Made by a program: the position numbers and the translations under genes. A model generated the notes under the pieces. It saw only the letters and a list, made by a program, of their open reading frames with translations. It was not told the origin of the DNA and did no database searches. This document shows positions 35,619 through 46,006 of a DNA stretch of 64,000 nt, piece by piece (the first letter of the stretch is position 1; each line of letters starts with the position of its first letter). The stretch is taken from assembly GCF_020509005.1 (NCBI RefSeq), contig NC_063012.1, positions 558,001 to 622,000 of the forward strand. Direction: 5' to 3'. The stretch is from Fulvia fulva (taxonomy: Eukaryota; Ascomycota; Dothideomycetes; Mycosphaerellales; Mycosphaerellaceae).

Positions 35619-36207
35619 ATGTCAGACATGTCCACCTCTGAGGCAACATCAGGCATCGACTGGAACAAATACCCGCTCATGCGCCTCACCATCCGCCTCC
35701 TGCACGAAGACTTCCCCAACATGTCCGCCACAGAGCGCATCAAGATCTTCAATGCTATTTTCACATACGAGCTGATCGCCGAGTGTGGCTTCGAGGATGG
35801 CATCACCGACAAGAAGTAGGTCGCAATCACCGGCAACTGAACTAGCTACTGACTCGAGTGCGCGCAGCTGGGAGACCATCGCCACAGAGTGGCGCGGCCG
35901 CAACAAGTCCAAGAATAAGGCGTCATGGGACGAGATCACGAAGTGGCCGAGAATTGGAGAGGAAGGTGAGCGCTTCAAGCAACTCCGTGAGCAGGTCCAC
36001 GAGCAGGCCAAGGAGATGGGGCATGTCTTCTTGCCAGTGTACAACTCGAATGATGGGGTTGGTGCTGTGGCCGGACGTGGTATTCGAGTGCCGATTAAGA
36101 CGAAGCAGAGTGTTCAGGACGAGTCTTCATCTGAAGATGAGGTCGAGCAGAAGCAGAAGCCGAAGAAGAAGAAGAAGAAGAAGAAGAAGACGAAGGTCGT
36201 TCGTTGA
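35619..36207 (+). CDS. Tandem family copy 3, intact, function unknown
   Basis: Two exons, 35,619-35,815 and 35,868-36,207, give 178 residues. The intron has donor GTAGGT, branch CTGAC and acceptor GCAG. Residues 12-62 hold the family core ('IDWNKYPLMRLTIRLLHEDF', 'ERIKIFNAIFTYELIAECGF'), predicted helical. Exon 2 begins 'WETIATEWRGRNKSKNKASW', and the conserved 'VYNSNDGVGAVAGRGIRVPI' follows. The tail is an acidic Ser/Glu stretch and then a run of about nine lysines encoded by an AAG repeat (36,163-36,190), which could be a nuclear or nucleic-acid-binding signal. I do not recognise the family beyond a loose likeness of the first half to small helical N-terminal domains of unknown function in dothideomycetes. 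No signal peptide. An in-frame ATG further upstream is possible. Confidence 0.7.
36163..36190 (+). repeat. AAG microsatellite encoding polylysine
   Basis: A near-perfect AAG/GAA trinucleotide run lies inside the last exon of tandem copy 3 and encodes its polylysine tail. Its length may vary between strains. Confidence 0.85.
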
Positions 36208-36979
36208 GTGGGCAGGGAGCGGGGAGCGAACCTTGCCACCAAATTCTCTCGCCCCGGGCTCTCGTGAATCACACTAGAAGAGTGAGCTTCTGTGGCAAAC
36301 AAGCCGATCAAGAAGCACGACGCAGCTGTGGTGCACGCCACGGCTCATGGGGAGGGCGCGCTTTGTTTTCGCTTTGCAGCTACCCTGGCCGACTACGGCC
36401 ATCCTGCATGACCGCTTGTTCAAACAGTCACATTCCAGCTCGGTAGCTCTACATGTTACAACCACTTCCGAAGACCAAGTCATGGTGGCGGCCTTACCCT
36501 ATGTAGTACATCAATCCTCGCTCGTTGAATGCGAGTAATGAGACTACAAAGGCCCGCTGATCTGCTTCATCGATTACCGCGACCAAGAACAATCTGCTCG
36601 TCCTCGTTACTAAACCAAGTCTCAGACCAAGATACAGCTCGTCAGCATTCTGAGTGTACTGCTTATCAAGCTCTTGCCAGTGCTTGGGACATCGCAAAGG
36701 AAGTGCCTAACAGACAGCGATGCTGATACTTTCGTCAAAGCATACCAGGACATGCTCACGAAGGTCGACGGGTGAGCTCCACACAATGGAATAGTCGTAG
36801 AAGACATCACTAATAACGTGTCAGCTGGCAAGACATAGCACACCAATACCTCCGCTCCGACATAATCTCGACATCCGACAGCGACGCCTTCGAGAGCCAA
36901 ATACCCGTACCTTTGCCCCTTCCCCTTGCTCACCTTTGCCAGTCCTAACACCCTCCCTCGGCATGTTGTGTGAGGTTTG
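36208..36979. other. Intergenic region
   Basis: The stretch lies between tandem copy 3 and the end of the P450 gene. Several overlapping short frames have no support. Nothing else seen. Confidence 0.5.
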
Positions 36980-38872
36980 CTACCACTCCTTCAGAGCTTC
37001 CATATCCTCAGAACTCCCTTTACCAATTGGATGTGTTCTCTCAACTTCCAATATCATTTCTCGGTACCTCTCGGTTCTAGGCGTAATACGAGCCTCGAAC
37101 GGTACAGGGTGGCTGATGAAGCCATGCTCGAAGTCCAGCGGTGGTGTATACTCATGACCACCGCTGTCTACTGGCTTGCCAATGTTGAAAGCAGCGAGAG
37201 TGCGCGAGAGTGTTAAGAACAGATTCGAGTTGGCGAGCAGTTGACCTGGACAGATACGGCGGCCAAACCCAAAGATGAACGCTCGCGGGTCGAGCTCGGG
37301 GTGGTTGCCCAGGAAGCGGTCCGGGTTGAAGTTAAAAGGGTCGCGGTATGTTGCTAGATCATGGGCAAACAGCCTATCGGTCTCAGCATCTAATTACAAT
37401 CTCTCCCGTTTAGAGATGACATACCACACGTTGGGAATGACTACAGCATCTTTCGGTATGAAGTATCGCTCAAGCTCACAATCTTCAGTAGTAGCATGAG
37501 GCAAACCCTCTGGTGCTGGGGTATGGAAGCGTAGGACTTCACTGACGATCGCTTCTGTATACGGCAGATGGCCACGATCCTCTAGACCTGGGAGACGATC
37601 CTGGCCAACGGTGCGATCAATCTCGTCCTGTGCCCGTTGTTGAGCCTCAGGGTGATGCGTCATGAGTAGAAAGAACGCCATGATAGATGAGACAGTCTGC
37701 TGGTGTTAGTGATGCAGCCGTTGACGGTGTTCGTGGGGCTTACAGTATCGGCACCGCCACCGTAAAGTCCATTCGCTGCCCACTTTGCTACTTCAGCATC
37801 TTCACCGGTCAGTTCACCACCTGCCTGCTCGTGTAGGCGCGAGACAAAGGATGAATCGTAGGTCCCCTTTGCCATTTGGTGCTTGACAACCTCCCAGGGC
37901 TTTCCTGAGTGGTCTCGCATTGTTGTGGTGATCTCTTTAGCGACTTGCTTGAAGTCTGTGCCAGGAAACCAGTCGGGCAGGTAGCGTACTGACCGGTCGT
38001 TAGTGAATGCTCTCAGTACGAGATGAGGCTCACGCACACGCTGGAACGAAATCTACCAGCCATGCTCCGGGCTGGCCAGCTATCAAAGCGTCCGCAATGG
38101 CCACCTCTACGATCGTGATGATGGGATCTGTGCCTTCCAAGTTGAGCGTGTAGCCATAGATGCTCTTCAGCATTATCCCAGCAGCCTCGCTGCCGCACCA
38201 GAAAAGTATCAGTCTTAGACGCTGTTACCTTTGGTTCCTGGAGTAAGTAGCCTTACCTCTTGATATGGTCCAAGAACCTCGCAGGATCATTCGACCAACG
38301 CAACAGAAACCGTCGGGTTTCGATATCTTGCATATCACCATACTTGACCATCGCCGCCTGCGTGCCAAGGTTGGAGTACATGTGCCTCCGCATTGCACGC
38401 AGACGTTGGTTGTAGCCCATGAAGCCCATGTTGCTAACCCAACCGCACCTGTATCTGGTCAGTCTGCAGTTATAGTGTAGAGAATGGATCCAATAGTACA
38501 TCTCTGTCAGAAAGAATGGTCGTGGTCTGCCCGAGACTACGACTGCCCTCTTTTCCAGGAATTGCTGTGCAAGCTCAAAATCATGCAAGAGAATGACAGT
38601 GGTACCAAATGCGGTAAGGGATGATATTGGTCCTTCGAGAAAATCAGCGTCAAAGCTGCGGCAATGCAAGGCTTCTGCACACCGTGTAGCTCGTTCTGCT
38701 TGGCATAGTGCTCCCAATTGCGCCCGCCAGCTGGTGGCATGTCCAGGAGGTTTCCAATGATGGGTAGTCGCCTTGGTCCTGGCGGTAAGTTTCGGCGAGT
38801 CTTTCTCAATGCCATGAGCGCTGCGGCCAGCAAAAGGCACAGCCAGCCGACCAGCAATGGAATTGCGATCAT
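36980..38872 (-). CDS. Cytochrome P450 monooxygenase
   Basis: I built seven exons on the minus strand: 38,872-38,683, 38,632-38,500, 38,448-38,257, 38,189-38,038, 37,988-37,744, 37,696-37,425 and 37,373-36,980. They sum to 1,578 bases (525 residues). All six introns are 47-67 bases with GT-AG ends, several with CTAAC or CTGAC branches. An N-terminal membrane anchor (about residues 3-22) is followed by the proline-rich hinge 'NLPPGPRRLPIIGN'. The I-helix is 'GLYGGGADTTVSS', with the A-G-x-D-T-T oxygen-activation motif in the form GGADTT. The ExxR is in 'SEVLRF', the PERF-like box is 'FNPDRF', and the heme loop is 'FGFGRRICPG'. The overall pattern recalls the O-methylsterigmatocystin oxidoreductase-like P450 group. 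No polyketide or terpene core gene is nearby, so the substrate is unknown. Confidence 0.9.
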
Positions 38873-39408
38873 GGTCGTTGTGATTCAGAGAGCAATACCA
38901 ACAGGACCCGTGGTCTAGAGTGAATTCGAGACAAGCTAGAGGCTCTTGAAGTGATAGAGGAAGCGTAAGATAAGAGAATCGCTTCCTCGCTCCGGCAGAC
39001 ACAGGGATCTTGATTGCGCTACATCGATATAAGGGCACGACCAAAGCGGAAGTATGCCCGTGGTTATCGACTTGCAGAAGCGACAGCTGCGCATGTATGG
39101 GGAGATCGCACGGCGCACTGAGCAGAATCCACATTTGACCTACCATTGAAAGCGTGAAAGGATGTGCCAAGACGGAGAACTGTCATGCGAAGGTAGCACG
39201 AGCTGTGCGACTCCGCATAGATATGCACAATAATCTGGCAAACGCCGGGCGTGTTCATAGCTCTTTCATTGGCGAGAAGCGATGTCTCGTGTTGCGACTT
39301 GCGGAGCTGATCGATGCTGTCCGCAAAGTCGGATTACAATGTGGGCTCCGGCCAGTGGCCCTCGGACACTACTGTCATAACACCAGTGCGTACTTTGCTC
39401 GTAGTTTT
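38873..39408. other. Intergenic region
   Basis: This is the upstream region of the P450 gene and the downstream region of the Dabb gene. No supported frame or motif was found. Confidence 0.5.
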
Positions 39409-39908
39409 CTACACCAACGTTAACGCATCCATCAGGTAGCATGGGATACCGGGGATGCCATCATAAGCGCTGCATACCTTGAGCACCTGGTGTGCAGAGC
39501 AGTCCTTGTCGTAAAAGTCATGGTCTTTGTGATCCTTGAAGATGGACTGCGACACAATCGTATAGCCTTCACTGAGTGGCGAAGATGTATTCAGTATCCG
39601 TCTTGCGACATTGGACACAATGTAAGGTTTGCCATCCTATGCAACGACGTCAGTACGTGCTCATTGCCTGAGGAAACATCCTTTCATCTCCCTGCTACGT
39701 GTGTGGCAAGAGATACAAGATGAGGACCCACCTGCATAGCATTCTTCCTCAGGGTTTCATACTCGTTGAGCACAGCATCAATGTCCTCCTCTTTCGGGAC
39801 CTTGAAAAAGTTGAGCCTCTTCACATAGGCGTTGCCTCCTGCCATGGCCGAGTATGACCTGACGGCAGGCGGGAAGGCCCGGAGGAAGCCGACATGTCTG
39901 GCCAACAT
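39409..39908 (-). CDS. Stress-response A/B barrel (Dabb) domain protein, probably mitochondrial
   Basis: Two exons, 39,908-39,732 and 39,636-39,409, give 134 residues. The intron (39,637-39,731) has donor GTGGGT, a CTGAC branch and acceptor TAG. The N-terminal 22 residues ('MLARHVGFLRAFPPAVRSYS') are Arg-rich, non-acidic and amphipathic, as in a mitochondrial presequence. The rest is a small alpha/beta-barrel domain: 'YVKRLNFFKVPKEEDIDAVL', then 'DGKPYIVSNVARRILN', 'GYTIVSQSIFKDHKDHDFYD' and 'CSAHQVLK'. Dabb proteins are dimeric ferredoxin-like folds with varied roles. A second ATG at 39,845, after the presequence, could yield a cytosolic form. It lies upstream of the P450 in the same direction. 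Confidence 0.75.
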
Positions 39909-40696
39909 GATGCAGGTAGCCTCACGCCCACGATTATACGATAGCGGACAGTACGCAGGCACGGCAGGTTGTTGTACTTGCATGTACCTGGTGGTCGGCA
40001 TAACACGGAGTACACGGCTATCGTGTTTGCGGGCGTTGTTCCAGGTACAGCCGAGGGGCTTGGCGAGCTAGCCGGATATGGCATCGCGAGTTCGAGCAAG
40101 GCTGTCCTACCATACACCCACCGCTCACACGGGCTCTCAACTTCGAGACGTCCAGAACGAGATCATTTGCCACGATTTGACCTGCCTCGCAACGGCGTCT
40201 TTCGCTGCAGGAGTCCGTTCTCGCGTGGAAAGGTGCCATTGCTTTGCGTAGCCGCGGAGTCGACAGACAACACCACAACATAACGCCCGGAACATCGCTC
40301 GGTCGCCGCCGACAGTCAGCTGAGAAGTGGTCAAGGCCTTGGTGCCTGTTGCCAGACACTGCGATTCAAGGCGGCCTCCTGGTCGAATCGTGAGGTATCC
40401 ACGACGCGACTGCTTCTTCCGGCCATCGACAGGCCAGCCCTGCCGAACTCTGTATTGAAGCATCGACACGAGTGGTGTTATGACTGGCTCGTGCTGGGTC
40501 TGACGTCGTCAACGTGCTGGGCTTACATGTAATGTTGCATCGTAGAGACTTCCGGGAAATCCATGACTGTTCCATCATTGTAGACATATAAGGTCAGCGA
40601 CGTGCGCCTGTCGGCTCACTCTTCGTCCTGCACGCAAATCACGACAGGCAATCACAACAACCGACAGCTCCAGCACACCCACTCGCTCAAGTCGCC
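39909..40696. other. Intergenic region
   Basis: Short frames on both strands overlap each other without support. The region holds the promoters of the Dabb gene (-) and of the secreted-protein locus (+), about 790 bases apart. Confidence 0.5.
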
Positions 40697-41242
40697 ATGC
40701 AATACTCCACCAAGACCGCCATCGCCTTGTTGGCAGCAACTTGGGTCCCTTCCGCCCTCGGCTGCATCTAGTTCAACGCCACCCTCACCCAAGGCCCCCA
40801 GAAAGCCAGCTCTGCTCAGGATGCAATCGACGTCAAGCACAAGCAAGAGAGCGGCCAGAACATTGGCGACACCCGTTTGACTGTCAACCTCTGGGACGAC
40901 ACCAACAACGACGAAGTCGTGGACGCCTTGAAGGACAACTTCTGCCACGGCGAAGACCTCAAGCCATACGCCGACAACACCTGGACTGTGCTATGCGACC
41001 CTAAGTCGAAGGAGGTCGAGCTCGACATCACCTGGAACCCGGACATCACAGAGGGAGGCGTCCTTATCAGTGTCTACAAATTCAACAACCCACGCGCCGC
41101 AGCGCTCAGCAGTGGCGACCCATCGAGAGACTTGGTCTATACCTTCAACGCGAAGGGTCAGGACGAGAGTGGAGATTACTTCGAGGCGAGCATCTTCTGC
41201 GGCGATTGCAAGAACTCGGACGGCGTTGCTGTCAAGTGTTGA
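40697..41242 (+). pseudogene. Secreted protein gene with a premature TAG at codon 25
   Basis: The single frame of 182 codons starts with a clear signal peptide (about residues 1-22, 'MQYSTKTAIALLAATWVPSA', cleavage after LG) and continues to a cysteine-containing end ('FCGDCKNSDGVAVKC'). The mature part has four to six cysteines and no motif I recognise, in keeping with a small secreted effector-like or surface protein. Codon 25 (40,769-40,771) is TAG, directly after the signal peptide. The flanking reading frame is open and retains coding character, so the stop is recent. CAG to TAG is a CpA-to-TpA change, the RIP signature, although the rest of the gene shows no RIP bias. Readthrough cannot be excluded. 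Confidence 0.7.
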
Positions 41243-42331
41243 GCTTCGCGGCACTGGATGGAGCAACAGTCTGACAAGTAGAGTAGCATCCTAAGCGCTC
41301 TACTATCAGACAGAACAGCAGCAATTTCCGAAGACAGCAGAGATATCATGTAGACCATGCCTATTAGATACCAGTCAATGCAGATCACCATATAGCAAAG
41401 GAACGTGCCAGAAACGTGGTCGCCCCGGAACCTGTTTTGCCAACCATGAACTGACGTCCGGATGTTCGGCGTTCATCGGGTGAGCTCAAGGTTTCCCCAT
41501 GTCGATGTTGTCCTGCAATGTTCCTGGAAGGCTTGGACCGTATGGTCAAGTTCTTGCCCATATCCTGGACCTACACCTTCCCGGTTGAGAAGCTATGCCT
41601 TGTTCCTGTCCCAACAGCTCTCTGCTGTGCACCCCTAGATTCATATCGCAAGAGATGGGACACTGCCCAATAATGGGTCTATCGAAAGCGAACAGTCTTC
41701 TATCGGTGGCATTGCTGTCATACTGACTGCCAGACAGATTGGTAGCGTTCAAGGCGACGGCAAGTCTGTGACAAAAGTTCAAAGGGTGGGCTGGGTGCTT
41801 GCATGTTGCAAGCGCGGTCATTGGCAGCTGAGAGTCGGGCGCTAGCTGAACAACCGACATTGTCCTCAAAAGTGCCCGATGCAGAAGTCGAGACGTGTGA
41901 AGCCAGACGTGCCCAGACGATGCCTTCCATCGCTCCAGGTCGCTTCTTACTTCCATCGTCAATTCCATCGTCAATCTTTCTGGGCCATCAGCGATATGCC
42001 CTGCCATGGGCCTGGTCGGCATACAATACACTGTGAATGAGATTGGTGAGATGTGACTGGCCGCTGTTGGCTGGCCGCAAGCAGAGGAGTGCAGGGATGA
42101 GTACCCACGTTGTCTGCAAGAGCCAGCACTGAATGCAGGTTGCCGCATGTGACGAGAACGCTGCTACGGGCAGCGTTTGTTGCCTCCTCTGAGTTCAGTC
42201 ACTTGAGCTCGGAATGTCCTCGCATGTACTTTTGATGATCGGCTCTTTGGTCTCGTGATCCTGCTTGACTAGACGGCGAACATTTGAGCAGCCCTCACGC
42301 CAGCCGCAATAACAACATCCATACAGCAGTG
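41243..42331. other. Intergenic region with one unsupported long frame
   Basis: A 200-codon minus-strand frame (41,546-42,148) is open but has no signal peptide, domain or hydrophobic pattern, and has no sensible start context. I do not annotate it as a gene. Confidence 0.45.
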
Positions 42332-43037
42332 CATCATGGACCACTCACCTTCGGCCGGCTTTCTGGCGAGATACGGACCAAGGTAGGCAAGGCATTCGGT
42401 CACATGCAGTGCACACTGACGCTCATCAGATCTACGAGTACGCATTCCATCATGAGCCTCAGGGCATCACGCTGAACCTCACCAAGTGAGTGGCCGACGA
42501 CTTCGCGAGATCCGACATGTCCGCATTCATCTACAATACCACTACCTCGGTCCGGAATCCCGCCTGGAACGTGATTTCAAGGCTTCGCGATCGATCAAGG
42601 ACGTCTTCCATCCTGATGCTGTCATCGAGCTGTCAGTCGCCGTTCATCTCCCCGTCAGCCCAGAGTCTCTGGCACTGGAAGGCCGCGAGGCACGACCGCT
42701 GGAGGCGAGGTGGATTCTGGACAATCACGAGCTTGACTTCGACGTACGACAGGCGTCAGTGCTCAAGATCCGAGATGCTATGGACGAGCTGGACCAGTAC
42801 TACCACGGCACGCATGGTGGTGATCTTGTAGCGGCGATGATCACTCACGCACCCAGATTCCTCGTCTGGGGAGCTCAGTCGTTCATGACGAAGCCTTTCT
42901 TCGGACCTGCACTGCCGCCGGTTATGGAAGCAGTACGTGAGAAGGAGGAGCGTGAGAAGGAGGAGCGTGAGAAGCGGGAGCTGGAGTGGGATGCTCAGCA
43001 GGAGAGGGACCGCGAAGCTGCATGTGGCGAAGATTAA
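42332..43037 (+). pseudogene. 2EXR/F-box-like hypothetical gene, incomplete or degenerate
   Basis: The piece 'PLTFGRLSGEIRTK' (42,341-42,382), a GT-AG intron (GTAGGC, branch CTGAC, acceptor CAG at 42,429) and 'IYEYAFHHEPQGITLNL' match the start of fungal 2EXR-type proteins (pattern L-P-x-E-I-R-x-x-I-Y-E-Y-A). A frame from 42,486 to 43,037 continues with 'REIRHVRIHLQYHYLGPESR' and ends in a charged Glu/Arg/Lys repeat ('EKEEREKEEREK'). Three things are missing: an in-frame ATG before the first block, a join between the blocks (a TGA follows 'NLTK', though AA|GTGAGT is a good donor), and the usual central TCRQI segment. I read it as a gene with an internal deletion, or one whose exon structure I could not solve. 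Its end overlaps the next gene on the other strand. Confidence 0.45.
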
Positions 43038-43443
43038 ACACATTGCTGGCGTGCAGTCGACTCTGGTTGATTGATAAATCGAGAATCCTGTCCGATTGGA
43101 ACTCCCGGATCTTCCCCCAGCAGACTTGATAATAGTTCCCGAAAGCCTGGCACATATTATCCCAAACACAGTCGTCCATTGTCCCAGCACACTGCGATTA
43201 GGCACGGTCAGTATCGAGATCGCGCCCTGAGACTGGGGAACACACCTGATGATGCGGAGTATCAGAGTACATCAACTCTGCATGTTTGCTGACTTTGTAC
43301 TTGTAGCAAGCCTTCGCGCCGACATCGTCGCTCTGGAGCTTGGTGGTAGCATCGTGGCATTTGCAGTTGACGTAGGATGCACATGCGGAAGTGGAAGCGG
43401 CGAGGAAGGCTAGCATTGGTAGGAGGGTGGAGTGGAGGCGCAT
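42922..43443 (-). CDS. Small secreted cysteine-rich protein (effector-like)
   Basis: Exon 1 is 43,443-43,246 (66 codons). The intron 43,192-43,245 has donor GTGTGT, a CTGAC branch and acceptor GCAG. Exon 2 starts at 43,191 in phase. A signal peptide covers about residues 1-21. The mature part has many cysteines: 'CASYVNCKCHDATT', 'CYKYK', then 'CAGTMDDCVWDNMCQAFGNY' and 'VCW'. The C-x-C start and the 'TPHHQCAG' block are common in small secreted dothideomycete proteins of unknown function. Exon 2 stays open to 42,922, but the part after about 43,090 is low-complexity Pro/Ala/Ser/His and overlaps the neighbouring gene antisense, so the true 3' end may be earlier through another intron. Confidence 0.6.
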
Positions 43444-43940
43444 TGCTGAAGGGGAAGAAAGATGTGGCGAAGTTGAGACTCTCTGTGTCTACTTTACAAC
43501 ACTGCTGAGGGAGGTTGATATGTACCGCCCTGACTCCATGTAACACCACAAACTGTGGCCCGACAAAGGCCGAAGGTCATCTCTGCATAGGTCCAGATAC
43601 TCTGGCCCAGCCTGAGCCTGCTACCTCCGAAACGATCCCACCGCGGCCCGCTAGCAACAGGATACATAGTGCAAAGCACCATCTCTCGAGTTGGGCATTG
43701 CACAACAATGCTAACACTCGTTCGACAATCGCACGACACATCGCGACGATTCCACTCCCTTCGTAGCTGTTGCGAGGGGCTTGGCGGTTTTGTCGCGCAG
43801 ATCAAGATATGGGACCAGATAGCGTGCCAGAATTTGCATTGAAGAGTTGAGAGTCTTGCGAGTTTCCGTCTCGCATGTGGAAGATCAAGTCGACGGAGGC
43901 ACGTGGTTTCCAACTCGTTATGTACAACAAAAACTCTTGA
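43444..43940. other. Intergenic region
   Basis: This stretch is upstream of the cysteine-rich secreted protein and downstream of the transporter. The short frames present have no support. Confidence 0.5.
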
Positions 43941-46006
43941 TCAACGCACAACTTGTTCATCATGGCCTACACCATCAGCTTTCTTCTCCTCAGATTCGCT
44001 CTCCTCCTCGGACGACACCCTTCCCTCTTCCTGGCTCTGGACCTCCGCAGAATCAAGCAGGAAAGAGCTAACATTCGCGGTTGTCCTCTCCTTGCCTTCA
44101 TCTCTCCGACTCGGCGGCACAAACACTGCATACCACCTGGGCACGATGAACCCCAGAACGATGATGACGAGCACGAAATGTGCCAGGGTGAAGCCGGCGA
44201 TGTGCAGTGGATCGTACCGAAGCTGGTAGAAAGAGGGATATGCGAAGCTGTAGACGATGGCGAGGATGGGTGCAGATATATATCTCATGAGGAGCGTCCA
44301 GAACCATAGGATGGTCCAGTTCTTGCCCGTGCCGACGACCACGTTGAGGTCGCGGGGAAGTTGGTTGCCCTAGGACACGATTAGTAACAATGGGTAAACA
44401 TGTGTACAGAGTTACTCACCGAGTTGAATGCAAGGTACCAGGCACGGCTGGTATGCGCATTGTTGCCCCAGAATCGAGCAGCTTTCGCATCTGGTGTCTT
44501 TGCGATCAAGATGGCGATGGCGGTGCCAATGATGAAGATACCAAATCCTACACCAGCGCCGGCAGGCGGACTGACAGCGTGGCCGATGGCAGGTCCCAAG
44601 ATGATGCCTCCGAAGTATGCCGCATTATATGATACAAAGGCTGACATCCCAACCTGATCAGTAACGTCTTTCCAGCGATAGATCGTGGTCGCGCTAACAA
44701 TCTCGGCCCAAACGACAAAGATCAGCGCGACATCATTGATCCAGCGATCGATGCCTTCCAGCAGATAGTATCCGAATTGAGTGCTATAAGGCAGGCCGAG
44801 CAAGAAGGACACCACGACCAGTATAGTGACCACAGCTGGTCGCTTGAGACTCGCAACAGCACCCTGAGCGTCCATGATCATGGTCACTACCGCATCCAGC
44901 ATAGCAAATGATGAGCTGAAGCCCAGAACCATCAAGCACAGGAACAGAATAGCTGCCCAGAATTGAGCACCAGGCATCTCAGTGACTGCTTCCGGAAGTG
45001 TCAGGAAGCCGACTGTGAATGTACCCAGCCGCACACCGGACTCTGGCATCAAGCCTACGAACCCGATCGCCCCGAAGACTGCGAACGCGGCCAAGGTATC
45101 GAAGAGAGCGTTGCTGCAACAGATAATGATCGAGTCCATGACGGCGTTGGAGTCATTCGTGTTGTATGAGGCGTACGACGTAAAGTATCCGAAGCCCACA
45201 TCAGTCGAGAAGAAGACCTGCCCGCATGCAGCTTGCCAGATCTGACCACTAGCCAATGTCTCGCCGCGCCACCTTGCGAAATATAAGCGAATGCCATCGA
45301 CGGCGCTGGGTAGCGACACTCCGCGACCGATGAGGACTATCGTGATGAAGATTGGTATGCCCATAGTGAAGTAGACCACTCTGCTGGTGAGGCCCACGCC
45401 ACGGAAGATGCAGAGCCAGACCAGGAACCAAGTGAAGGCAACCCAGCCTACAGTCTCGCCGACAAGGCCGACTGCTGGGTATTCAGTGTAGCCGAGTACT
45501 GTGCTGCCATCAGGACTGAGAGAGCCAACAATCGGCTGGGGATTGGCGACAACAGTGTCCATATAGAAGGCCTGCCCATTCCCTTCCCACGGCAGAGGAC
45601 TCCGGAAGGAGTATCGAAAGTATGTCATAATCCATGCCAGAATGATCACGAAGTAATGTCCAATGAAGAAGCCGATGAAGAGTAAGCCCAGTCCAGTGCC
45701 TTTGAAGCGATAATACATGGCGTTGTATGCAACGACACTACCGCCTCGATATGCTACTCCGATGGCTATTTCTAGGATCAAGACTGGTATGGCGATGATG
45801 AGGATAGCCATCAGGTAGGGTATAAACCGTTGGAGTCCATAATTGTTGAAGACAACGGAAGGATATCGGAGCAGGTTGCCCATGCCTGCACAGCCTCCCA
45901 TCGATGCTAGCACGAATGAGGCTCGGGAGGGCCATTGGTCTCGACTATCTTCTGACTTCTTTGCTTCCGGTGCGAAGAAGCTGCCAGCTTTACGAAGAAG
46001 ATTCAT
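43941..46006 (-). CDS. Sodium:neurotransmitter symporter family (SNF/SLC6) transporter
   Basis: Two exons, 46,006-44,420 and 44,369-43,941, give 671 residues. The intron has donor GTGAGT and acceptor CCTAG. The N-terminus holds the family signature 'WPSRASFVLASMGGCAGMGN' with 'LLRYPSVVFNNYG', which in this family forms the sodium-binding TM1 and the start of TM2. About 12 hydrophobic helices follow, then a cytoplasmic acidic Ser/Glu/Lys tail ('SSEEESESEEKKADG'). Characterised members carry amino acids or amines with sodium; fungal members are fewer and poorly studied, so the substrate is unknown. A plasma-membrane location is likely. The start at 46,006 sits directly before the family's N-terminal block. 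Confidence 0.88.

Noticed and set aside
37374..37424. Apparent stop in the P450 after 'VVIPNVW'
   Set aside because: A 51-base intron with donor GTATGT and acceptor ATAG joins directly to 'LFAHDLATYRDPF', as expected for the family.
38038..38066. Apparent frameshift in the P450 near the 'PGAWLVDF' segment
   Set aside because: It came from reading the wrong phase; with the intron 37,989-38,037 the frame is continuous and the exons sum to a multiple of three.
41546..42148. 200-codon minus-strand frame as a possible gene
   Set aside because: No domain, signal peptide, periodicity or splice evidence; the sequence looks like random translation.
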